64,000 nt of DNA from Hyphomicrobiales bacterium (GTDB lineage Bacteria; Pseudomonadota; Alphaproteobacteria; Rhizobiales; Rhizobiaceae), in the NCBI GenBank assembly GCA_900468285.1, contig UBTF01000008.1:310001-374000 (forward strand). Direction: 5' to 3'. How positions within the stretch are numbered: position 1 is the first letter of the stretch; every line of letters starts with the position of its first letter. Below the pieces are notes generated by a model. It worked only from the letters and a program-made list of their open reading frames with translations, did no database searches and had not been told where the DNA came from. Positions 56,820 to 64,000 of the stretch are shown here, piece after piece. The translations under genes and the position numbers were made by a program.

Positions 56820-57362
56820 CTAGCTGCGGGGAGGGCAGACCCTTGTCTCGCCCGTCAGGCTGACGGCATCCGGCATCAGGCGCTTTTCGAATCGACCGAT
56901 GAAGCGATCGAACAATCTGGCAAAGGCTTCCACATCGTCGGCGGGCCAGTCGCTGACGACATCGTTGATGAGGCTGATCTTTGCGCTGTGCATTTCCGCC
57001 AGAATGCTGCTGCCCAGGGGGGTGATCTCGATCACGCTGCGGCGTCCGTCCTCCTGACAGACATCACGTTTCAGTAGGCCCCGGCCTACCATTTCCGCGA
57101 CGACGCGACTGCCGCGCGACGGATCGAGCCGCATTGCTTCGGCAATCGAACCGACGGTCGATGGCATGTCTGCGCGGCGAACGATATCGAGCACATCGAT
57201 ATGGGAAAGCTCCAGCCCCGGTGCCAGCTTGGCAATGGCCATGCGGCCGATCACCCGCCGCCCGATCATCAAACGCATACGTGTCATCGTATTGCTGATA
57301 TCCAGCACCATGTCGGGATCAGCCTTTCCCAAATTCTGTGCCGCTGCTGCGTGCTCGTTCAT
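56820..57362 (-). CDS. MarR-family repressor of the divergent efflux pump
   Basis: This 180-residue MarR protein has the winged-helix core: LELSHIDVLDIV, TVGSIAEAMRLDPSRGSRVVAEMVGRGLL and RDVCQEDGRRSVIEITPLG (wing). It starts at ATG 57362 and is divergent from an MFS drug transporter, a standard arrangement for MarR repressors sensing drugs or phenolics. Inverted ATGTGC/GCACAT elements in the intergenic region are candidate operators. Confidence 0.9.
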   Translation of the reverse strand: MNEHAAAAQNLGKADPDMVLDISNTMTRMRLMIGRRVIGRMAIAKLAPGLELSHIDVLDIVRRADMPSTVGSIAEAMRLDPSRGSRVVAEMVGRGLLKRDVCQEDGRRSVIEITPLGSSILAEMHSAKISLINDVVSDWPADDVEAFARLFDRFIGRFEKRLMPDAVSLTGETRVCPPRS

Positions 57363-57397
57363 ATCCCTGCAATCCCCGAACAACTCATCCGTAACTA

Positions 57398-57458
57398 TAG
57401 CACACACACGATAATGTGCCATTGACATATATGTGCTAAAGTCACATAAATTGCACAT
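57398..57458. promoter_or_regulatory. candidate MarR operators in the divergent intergenic region
   Basis: ATGTGC occurs at 57414-57419 and 57431-57436, its complement GCACAT at 57453-57458; TAGCACA (57398) and TGTGCTA (57432) form a further inverted pair. The -10 regions of both genes probably overlap these sites. Confidence 0.5.
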
Positions 57459-57476
57459 CAAGCGTGAGACCCTCCC

Positions 57477-59003
57477 ATGGATATGTCTGTTACGCCTGTG
57501 GCGCCTCTTGTTCCGGACCGCCGTCGCAGGCTCGTTGTTTTCTTCTTTCTGATGTTTGCCATGTTCATGGCGACGCTCGACAACCAGATTGTATCGACGG
57601 CACTGCCGACGATTGTCGGGGAATTTGGTGCGCTGGAGCGGTTTGGCTGGATTGGCTCGGCCTATCTTCTGGCCATGAGCACGGTCATGCCCGTCTATGG
57701 CAAGCTGGGAGACCTCTTTGGACGCAAATATGTGATGATGGCCTCCATCGTCATCTTTACGGCGGGTTCGCTGGCCTGCGGGCTTGCATGGTCCATGGAC
57801 TCGCTGATTGCCGCCCGCGTGCTGCAAGGTCTAGGCGGCGGCGGCATCATGGTGTCCATATTCTCCGTCAATGCGGATCTGTTCGAGCCCCGCGAAAGAG
57901 CCCGGTATCAGAGCTATTCCAGCCTTGTTATCATGGCGTCCGGCAGCGTCGGTCCCATTCTGGGCGGTACCATGAGCGATCTGTTCGGATGGCGCTCCAT
58001 CTTCCTGATCAACCTGCCCATCGGCATCATCGTGCTGACTGGACTGGCCTTCATGCTGCCCTATCGCAGACCGGACCGGCAGCCGAAGATCGACTATCTC
58101 GGCGCCATTCTTCTTGCGCTGACCATTTCCAGCGTCGTCCTCTGGGCCGACAGCTCGCAGCTTTTCGGCTCCATCTTCGCGTGGCAGAGCCTTGGCATTG
58201 TCGCCTTCGGAGCCGTGACCGCCTATCTGTGGGTACAGGTGGAGCGCCGCGCGCCTGAACCTGTCGTGCCGCTGCGGTTGTTCAAGGACAGCACCTTCCC
58301 GCTGTTCATGATTATTTCGCTGGTCAGCGGCGGTTTGGGCATCGGCATGGTCAACTACTATGCGCTGTTCCTGCAAACGACCACCGGCCTGTCGCCGTCG
58401 TCTGCCGGCCTGTTCTTCATCGCCGTGGCTGGCGGCATCGTCATGGGGTCTTTGACCGCAGGGCGGCTGATTTCGAAAACCGGCAGCTACAAGATATTCT
58501 CCATCATCAGCCTGTCGATTGCTGTCGTGGCCATGCTGTGCCTGTCGCAGGCCCACGCCGGCACACCGCTTTTCGTCATCGCCATCATTCTGTTTGCCCA
58601 GGGTCTGGGCGTTGGCCTCGGCCAACAGGCGCCCATCATCGGGGTCCAGAATTCGGCACCCCGCACGGATGTGGGTGCCGCAAGCGGGGCCGTATCCCTG
58701 ACCCGCATGGGCGGAGCGGCCATCACCATCTCCATCTATGGCGCAATCATCTCCGCCAATCTGACGGGGGCGGGTGGCGACATTCCCGGCGTCGGCAAGA
58801 TACAGGAACTGACGCCGAAGATGCTGGCAGAACTGCCGGCGGCTTCGCAGGCTGCGGTGGCAAATCTTTATGCCGGTGCGTTCACGCCGCTATTTCTCGC
58901 CGCCGCCGCCACAGCCGTTATCGGTCTGATTGCTGCGCTCTCCCTGAAAAATGTCCGGCTGCCAGCCGCAGTGGTTGAAAAACCGACGGCTGCGGTAGAG
59001 TAG
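57477..59003 (+). CDS. MFS multidrug efflux pump (DHA2 family)
   Basis: This 508-residue protein has about 14 transmembrane segments and DHA2 motifs: FMATLDNQIVSTALPTIV (motif D1), GKLGDLFGRKYVM (motif A) and ILGGTMSDLFGWRSIFLINL (motif C region). It should export toxic compounds using the proton gradient; substrates are unknown. A MarR repressor gene is divergent and probably controls it. No membrane-fusion partner is adjacent. Confidence 0.92.
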   Translation: MDMSVTPVAPLVPDRRRRLVVFFFLMFAMFMATLDNQIVSTALPTIVGEFGALERFGWIGSAYLLAMSTVMPVYGKLGDLFGRKYVMMASIVIFTAGSLACGLAWSMDSLIAARVLQGLGGGGIMVSIFSVNADLFEPRERARYQSYSSLVIMASGSVGPILGGTMSDLFGWRSIFLINLPIGIIVLTGLAFMLPYRRPDRQPKIDYLGAILLALTISSVVLWADSSQLFGSIFAWQSLGIVAFGAVTAYLWVQVERRAPEPVVPLRLFKDSTFPLFMIISLVSGGLGIGMVNYYALFLQTTTGLSPSSAGLFFIAVAGGIVMGSLTAGRLISKTGSYKIFSIISLSIAVVAMLCLSQAHAGTPLFVIAIILFAQGLGVGLGQQAPIIGVQNSAPRTDVGAASGAVSLTRMGGAAITISIYGAIISANLTGAGGDIPGVGKIQELTPKMLAELPAASQAAVANLYAGAFTPLFLAAAATAVIGLIAALSLKNVRLPAAVVEKPTAAVE

Positions 59004-59083
59004 GCTCATCGAAAACATGGCGGGTGAGGAACGGGTTGCCAATGTGAGCGTTTCTTCCATCCACGCCGTCATCGAATGAGCCC

Positions 59084-60094
59084 ATGAAGCCAGACAAATT
59101 GCTCTACCCCACGCCAAAGGGGCTTTATTGCCCGGTAGGCGACTTTTACGTGGATCCTGTTCGTCCGGTTCCGCGCGCCTTGATCACGCACGGTCACTCT
59201 GACCATGCCCGCGCGGGACATGAGAAGGTGCTGGCGACGCGCCAGACGCTCGACATCATGCGCATCCGCTACGGCGAGGATTTCACATCGGGCGAGCAGG
59301 CGGTAGGCTTTGGCGAGACGGTTGAGGTAAACGGCGTAAGAGTTGGCTTCCACCCGGCCGGGCATGTCCTTGGTTCGGCCCAGATTTCCATCGAACACGC
59401 TGGCACCCGCATCGTTGCGTCAGGGGATTACAAGCGTGGTGTCGACCCCACCTGCGCACCCTTTGAGCCGGTCAAATGCGATGTCTTCATCACCGAGGCG
59501 ACCTTCGGTCTGCCGGTCTTTCACCATCCCAAACCCGCCCGCGAGATTGCCAAGCTGCTGACATCCATTCGGCAGTTTCCCGAAAGAACGCATCTAGTCG
59601 GGGCCTACTCCCTCGGCAAGGCGCAGCGGGTGCTGCGCCTCCTGCGCGACAATGGTTATCGCGAGCCCGTCTATATCCATGGCGCGCTGGCACGGCTGTG
59701 CGACTACTATATTTCTCAGGGTATCGACCTGGGAGAGCTCAAGCCAGCCACGCTTGAAAAGAGCAATCCGGCCCAGTTCAAGGGCGCAATCGTCGTTGGG
59801 CCTCCATCCGCCTTTCAGGAAAAATGGGCCCGTCGCTTCAACGAACCGCTGATTTCCTTCGCGTCAGGTTGGATGATGGTGCGCCAGCGGGCAAAGCAGG
59901 GCGGCGTGGAATTGCCTCTTGTTATCTCCGATCACTGCGACTGGCCGGAACTGCTGGAAACGATCAAGGAAGTTGCGCCGTCTCAGGTCTGGGTCACGCA
60001 TGGGCGCGAGGAGGCGCTGGTGCGATGGTGCGAGTTGCAGGGCATTCCGGCAAGGCCGCTGCATCTTGTCGGCTACGAGGATGAGGGGGATTGA
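59084..60094 (+). CDS. ligase-associated DNA exonuclease (MBL/beta-CASP-like)
   Basis: This 336-residue protein has the metal-binding motif THGHSDHARAGHEKV (HxHxDH), GDYKRGVDPT and ISDHCDWPELL, as in exonucleases found next to ATP-dependent ligases and related to SNM1/Pso2. The role is trimming DNA ends before ligation, inferred from family. It sits just upstream of the ATP-dependent ligase gene, with 4 bp between the two ORFs, so they are probably co-transcribed. Confidence 0.9.
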   Translation: MKPDKLLYPTPKGLYCPVGDFYVDPVRPVPRALITHGHSDHARAGHEKVLATRQTLDIMRIRYGEDFTSGEQAVGFGETVEVNGVRVGFHPAGHVLGSAQISIEHAGTRIVASGDYKRGVDPTCAPFEPVKCDVFITEATFGLPVFHHPKPAREIAKLLTSIRQFPERTHLVGAYSLGKAQRVLRLLRDNGYREPVYIHGALARLCDYYISQGIDLGELKPATLEKSNPAQFKGAIVVGPPSAFQEKWARRFNEPLISFASGWMMVRQRAKQGGVELPLVISDHCDWPELLETIKEVAPSQVWVTHGREEALVRWCELQGIPARPLHLVGYEDEGD

Positions 60095-60098
60095 TGGC

Positions 60099-61724
60099 AT
60101 GAAGTCTTTTGCAAACCTCCTCGACCGCCTGGTGCTGACCCCATCTCGCAATGGCAAGCTGAAGCTGCTGACAGATTATTTCCGCGATGCGCCCGATCCC
60201 GACAGGGGATATGGGCTGGCCGCTATCGCGGGTACGCTCGACCTCAAGAGCATCAAGCCTGCCATGCTGCGCGAGCTGGTTCTCGAGCGAATGGACGATG
60301 TCCTGTTTCGCTATTCCTATGACTATGTGGGCGACCTTGCCGAGACCATCTCGCTTGTCTGGGACACCAGCCAGAATGCGGACGTTCCGCAAGCCGATGA
60401 TCCCGGTCTTGGCGAAGTCATTGCCATGATGAATTCGCTGGGCCGCACCGAAGTCCGTTCCGCCGTGCGCGATCTCCTGGACAGGCTCGACACATCGTCT
60501 CGCTTTGCTTTTCTAAAGCTCGTCACTGGCGGACTGCGCATCGGCGTCTCGGCGCGGCTTGCGCGGCAGGCCCTGGCTGATTTCGGCGAGCGCGATATCA
60601 CGGAAATCGAAACCCTTTGGCATGGTCTTGAACCGCCTTATGAGCCGCTCTTTGCCTGGCTTGAGGGCAAGGCAGAGCGCCCGATTCTGGCTACTCCCGC
60701 GATCTTTCATTCCGTCATGCTGTCAACGCCCGTCGGCGACAACGATCTGCAAAACCTCCTCCCGGAGGATTTTGTCGCGGAGTGGAAGTGGGACGGGATT
60801 CGCGTTCAGCTTTCCCGCTCGGGCGATACGAAAAAGCTATACTCCCGCTCCGGCGACGACATTTCGGGGGCCTTCCCGGACATTCTCGAAACGGTCAATT
60901 TCGAGGGCGTGATGGATGGCGAGTTGCTGATTGGCGGTACCGCGCGCTCCAACAACGCCACGCGCACCTTTTCCGACCTTCAACAGCGTCTGAACCGCAA
61001 GACCGTGACGGGCAAGATGCTGGAGGAATATCCCGCCTTCATCCGCGCCTACGATCTTCTGTTTGACGGGGAGGAGGATATCCGCGGCGAGACTTTCCTC
61101 CAGCGGCGAGAAAAGCTGAAGGGGCTCATCGACGGTGCACCGCATGATCGTTTCGATCTGTCTCCGCTCGTGCCATTCACGAGTTGGGACGAATTGGAGA
61201 TGCTGCGCAAAGCACCGCCCGATCCTGTGATTGAAGGCGTCATGATCAAGCGCAAGGACAGCATCTATCAGGCCGGGCGCGCCAAAGGTCCGTGGTTCAA
61301 GTGGAAGCGCGACCCCTTCAACATCGATGCGGTGATGATGTACGCGCAGCGCGGTCACGGCAAACGCTCCAGCTATTATTCGGATTTCACCTTCGGCGTC
61401 TGGTCGGAAAACGAGGATGGCGAGCAGCTTGTGCCCGTGGGCAAAGCCTATTTCGGTTTCACGGACGCAGAACTCGAAGTGCTGGACAAGTTTGTGCGCG
61501 ACAACACCGTCGAGCGTTTCGGTCCGGTCCGCGCCGTTCGCGCAACGCCGGAATTTGGCTTCGTTTTGGAGGTGGCGTTCGAAGGGATCAACCGCTCCAA
61601 TCGCCATAAATCCGGTGTCGCCATGCGGTTTCCACGCATTGCCAGATTGCGCGCCGACAAGCTTCCGTCAGAGGCAGACCGCCTGTCGACACTCGTCGCC
61701 ATGATCGATGAAAAGGCCGAGTGA
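60099..61724 (+). CDS. ATP-dependent DNA ligase
   Basis: This 541-residue ligase has the adenylation motif EWKWDGIRVQL (nucleophilic K230), downstream EGVMDGELLIG (motif III) and EGVMIKRKDSIYQAG (motif IV), and C-terminal GPWFKWKRD (motif V region). An N-terminal ligase domain precedes the catalytic core. It seals breaks using ATP, in contrast to the housekeeping NAD-dependent LigA. ATG 60099 is chosen over an earlier in-frame start. No Ku gene is in the window. Confidence 0.95.
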   Translation: MKSFANLLDRLVLTPSRNGKLKLLTDYFRDAPDPDRGYGLAAIAGTLDLKSIKPAMLRELVLERMDDVLFRYSYDYVGDLAETISLVWDTSQNADVPQADDPGLGEVIAMMNSLGRTEVRSAVRDLLDRLDTSSRFAFLKLVTGGLRIGVSARLARQALADFGERDITEIETLWHGLEPPYEPLFAWLEGKAERPILATPAIFHSVMLSTPVGDNDLQNLLPEDFVAEWKWDGIRVQLSRSGDTKKLYSRSGDDISGAFPDILETVNFEGVMDGELLIGGTARSNNATRTFSDLQQRLNRKTVTGKMLEEYPAFIRAYDLLFDGEEDIRGETFLQRREKLKGLIDGAPHDRFDLSPLVPFTSWDELEMLRKAPPDPVIEGVMIKRKDSIYQAGRAKGPWFKWKRDPFNIDAVMMYAQRGHGKRSSYYSDFTFGVWSENEDGEQLVPVGKAYFGFTDAELEVLDKFVRDNTVERFGPVRAVRATPEFGFVLEVAFEGINRSNRHKSGVAMRFPRIARLRADKLPSEADRLSTLVAMIDEKAE

Positions 61725-61813
61725 TGAATTTACCCTTTCGAAACATTAACTAGACAATCGCGAAACGGAGTGGTGAAATTGCACTGTGCGCAACGCTGTT
61801 TGGGTCATCGCAT

Positions 61814-62752
61814 ATGAAAGATCGATCACCGCCATCTGCCATGGGCAGTTCCCTATCGCGACGCTCCATCCTTGCGGGTGCCGCAGGTTTGACCGCAGCG
61901 GCATGTCTTCCCAAAATTGCCGGTGCCAGCCTTGTGATGCCCGATGTCATGCCGTTCGAGCATGATGACTACGCGCACGCCAGAAAGCGCTTCCACACCC
62001 ATCTCGTCAAAAAGATCTCGGCTCCGGAAAAATCATCCCCGCTCGGCACACCCGAGGGTGGACGTCGTGTGACCTATCCCGGCGGCCCGAACGGATCCAT
62101 CGAGCTCGTTGCCTGGCTTTCCGACTACACGCCCGCGACCAAGCTGAAACCGGCAGTCCTGTTTCTCCATGGCGGTAACGCCACCGGGGAGGGGCACTGG
62201 GCGCTGATGAGGCCTTATTGGGAAGCGGGATATGTCGTCCTTTTGCCCACCTTCCGCGGTGAAAACGGCCAGCAGGGTAATTATTCCGGCTTTTATGACG
62301 AAACATCCGATGCGCTTGCCGCAGCGACCTATCTCGAAAACCTGCCGGGAGTGGACAAGGACCGCATCTATCTCGCCGGCCACTCCAATGGCGGCACCCT
62401 GTCGCTGCTCGCATCCATGGTGCGGCAGTTCCGCGCCTCGGTTCCGATTTCAGCCGGTGTCAATTCCTGGCGCTATTTCAATCGTTATTCCGATGAGCTG
62501 TGTTTCGACGAGAGCAATCCGCAGGAATTCATCATGCGCTCGTCGGTCTGCTTTGGGCCAAGCCTGAAATGCCCGACTCTGCTGTTGCGTGGAACGGAAG
62601 AGCGGCCCTTTGATGCCGATCATAAATTGCTGATGGAGCGCGCCCGTTCCGCCGGAATGCGGATCGACAACATGCTGCTGCAGGGCACGCATAATGGCGT
62701 GGTGCCGGGTGCGGTGGCGGAAAGCATACGCTTCTTCAGTCAGTTTGGCTGA
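61814..62752 (+). CDS. Tat-exported alpha/beta hydrolase
   Basis: This 312-residue protein has a twin-arginine signal (LSRRSILAGAAGLTAAA; cleavage near 37, after GAS) and an alpha/beta-hydrolase fold. The oxyanion strand VLFLHGGNATGEG and the nucleophile elbow GHSNGG (S191) are clear, and a C-terminal LQGTHNGVVPG may hold the histidine. It resembles the S9 prolyl-oligopeptidase/dienelactone-hydrolase group; the substrate is unknown. It is monocistronic. Confidence 0.85.
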   Translation: MKDRSPPSAMGSSLSRRSILAGAAGLTAAACLPKIAGASLVMPDVMPFEHDDYAHARKRFHTHLVKKISAPEKSSPLGTPEGGRRVTYPGGPNGSIELVAWLSDYTPATKLKPAVLFLHGGNATGEGHWALMRPYWEAGYVVLLPTFRGENGQQGNYSGFYDETSDALAAATYLENLPGVDKDRIYLAGHSNGGTLSLLASMVRQFRASVPISAGVNSWRYFNRYSDELCFDESNPQEFIMRSSVCFGPSLKCPTLLLRGTEERPFDADHKLLMERARSAGMRIDNMLLQGTHNGVVPGAVAESIRFFSQFG

Positions 62753-62840
62753 AGAAGCGCCAAACTGACCGTTTCTCCAGCTTCGCGCCAGCCGGGCAGG
62801 GCATGGTCATCGCAACGATGACTCCCTTTGAAGCGGTTCA

Positions 62841-63734
62841 ATGACAGTTCTATCCCTGAAACACTGCCGTCGCCTTCTCTCTCTCGCGGTGCTTTCCCTT
62901 TTGCCGGGCCTGAGCGGGTGCCTGTTCATAACCGATACGAGCCGCATGAACCCGGATGTGTTCGTGCAGGAAACAGCACCCGTCTTCAATTACAACAATG
63001 TCGGCTCGATCCCGCGTCCGCCGCTTCCGCCCACGCCGGGCTCGATCAACAGCCGCCCGCCGGACCTTTTCCGGTCGCAATTCCAGCAGCAATATGGTCC
63101 GCCATCCACAACGCGGCCTTCCGGTTCGGGCCAATCACCAGCCTACAGCACGCAGGTGCTGGGATACGGCCTGCCGGTGAGCAACCCGCTGCATCGTGTC
63201 ATGTATGACCAGATCAGCGATGATGGCCATACGCTTCCCGCCATCCCTTACTCTCGCGTCGATCCGCGCTTTTTGCGGCAGGATGTCGATTATCAGACCG
63301 CCGAGGCGCCGGGAACGATCGTCGTCGATACCAAGCAGCATTTCCTTTATCTCGTTCAGCCCGGTGGAAAGGCTGTTCGCTATGGCGTGGGTCTTGGCCG
63401 GGAAGGCTATGCCTGGGCCGGACGTGGCAAGATCCAATGGAAGGCCAAATGGCCGCGCTGGACGCCGCCCGATGAAATGGTCCAGCGACAACCGGAGCTG
63501 GCGTCGATTTCTTCCGCCAATGGCGGCATGGTTCCTGGTCTCAACAATCCGCTCGGTGCCCGGGCGCTTTACATTTTCAAGGATGGCAAGGACACGCTTT
63601 ACCGCGTCCACGGCACGCCCGATTGGCAATCGGTCGGCAAGGCCACGTCATCGGGATGCGTGCGAATGCTCAATCAGGATGTCATCGATCTCTATGACCG
63701 CGTGCCGCAGGGTGCGCCGATTGTGGTTATCTGA
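62841..63734 (+). CDS. L,D-transpeptidase lipoprotein
   Basis: This 297-residue protein has a lipobox GLSGCLF (Cys at about 29) and a proline-rich spacer, then a YkuD catalytic domain with HGTPDWQSVGKATSSGCVRM (catalytic cysteine C273, conserved histidine about 16 residues earlier). Such enzymes make 3-3 peptidoglycan crosslinks or attach lipoproteins; the spacer suggests anchoring in the outer membrane. The following gene start looks like another exported protein. Confidence 0.93.
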   Translation: MTVLSLKHCRRLLSLAVLSLLPGLSGCLFITDTSRMNPDVFVQETAPVFNYNNVGSIPRPPLPPTPGSINSRPPDLFRSQFQQQYGPPSTTRPSGSGQSPAYSTQVLGYGLPVSNPLHRVMYDQISDDGHTLPAIPYSRVDPRFLRQDVDYQTAEAPGTIVVDTKQHFLYLVQPGGKAVRYGVGLGREGYAWAGRGKIQWKAKWPRWTPPDEMVQRQPELASISSANGGMVPGLNNPLGARALYIFKDGKDTLYRVHGTPDWQSVGKATSSGCVRMLNQDVIDLYDRVPQGAPIVVI

Positions 63735-63926
63735 TCACGCACTGAAATAAAGCAGGCCAAAAGTGCCATTGTTGCGCAACAGCAACTGTCCCTTAGCTAT
63801 CTGTTAACTGCTATACCAATAGCTGATCTGCTGTGGAACAAACGACGTACAGCGAGATTGAAGGATGGTTCTGCAACCCCGCGTACATCCGCCTAGTCGC
63901 TTCGATGTGAGAAAAACGGCCTTATG

Positions 63927-64000
63927 ATGAGCACCGACACAAATATTTCCAGACGTAGACTTCTTTCCCTTCTCGGCCTTTCCTCTGCATCGCTTCTGAC
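63927..64000 (+). CDS. start of a Tat-exported protein, cut by the window edge
   Basis: Only the first 24 codons are visible. The reading frame from ATG 63927 (or 63924) contains ISRRRLLSLLGLSSASLLT, a clear twin-arginine signal. Its family cannot be told; a second L,D-transpeptidase often follows the first in rhizobia, but that is only a guess. Confidence 0.6.
   Translation, partial: MSTDTNISRRRLLSLLGLSSASLL

Overview
This window looks like chromosomal backbone of a Rhizobiales alphaproteobacterium, most likely Rhizobiaceae close to Agrobacterium/Rhizobium. The clues are a CcrM-type GANTC methyltransferase, a GntR-type BioR regulator with matching TTATMKATAA boxes, a threonine synthase gene next to an M16 processing-type peptidase, a Rhizobium etli-type (serine/zinc) L-asparaginase, a betIBA operon and a high-GC codon pattern throughout. 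The species assignment is an inference from gene content; no rRNA gene is present.

Layout: 1-3957 carries an M16 peptidase (cut by the window edge), thrC, a lipoprotein and a HAD phosphatase. 4136-6011 is the biotin locus (bioR, two BioR boxes, bioY, a Cys-rich DUF1284 protein). 6001-12415 holds a repeat-containing secreted protein, ccrM, an ABM-type monooxygenase, a HAD hydrolase coupled to mutY, a DUF721/DciA protein and a DsbA-like thioredoxin. 12487-21300 has three large genes: smc, a chemoreceptor with a C-terminal DWEEF tail, and ppdK. 21328-27805 contains small envelope proteins, an MBL hydrolase, a cupin, tRNA-Gln(TTG), a YcxB-like membrane protein, mqo and a lipoprotein. 28058-33942 starts with tRNA-Pro(CGG) and then a surface-glycoconjugate locus.

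34021-42098 is the assimilatory sulfate block: cysH-cysD-cysN on the minus strand, a divergent Rrf2 regulator, then sbp-cysT-cysW-cysA. Together these import sulfate, activate it to APS and reduce APS to sulfite; a 10-bp element is shared by the cysH and sbp leaders. 42351-46404 has a TumE-type toxin-antitoxin pair with a repeated operator, a quinone oxidoreductase, an EAL-CBS-GGDEF protein and an orphan ParD-like antitoxin. 46860-50680 is betIBA (choline to glycine betaine) behind a perfect 16-bp inverted repeat. 50787-64000 holds a ClC exchanger, DUF3750 protein, asparaginase, GST, a PAS-GAF-GGDEF diguanylate cyclase, a MarR/MFS efflux pair, a DNA-end exonuclease plus ATP-dependent ligase pair, a Tat-exported hydrolase, an L,D-transpeptidase lipoprotein and the start of another Tat-exported protein.

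The least explained part is 28.4-33.9 kb. It combines a GT2 glycosyltransferase, a CDP-glycerol glycerophosphotransferase-like protein with an N-terminal coiled coil, a 25-residue membrane peptide, and a compact operon of a HAD-IB phosphatase, a LicC-like nucleotidyltransferase and a SAM methyltransferase. I read this as a candidate pathway for adding a methylated, phosphate-linked substituent to a surface glycan; the substrate cannot be read from sequence. No CRISPR array, transposase, integrase, phage gene or rRNA was seen.
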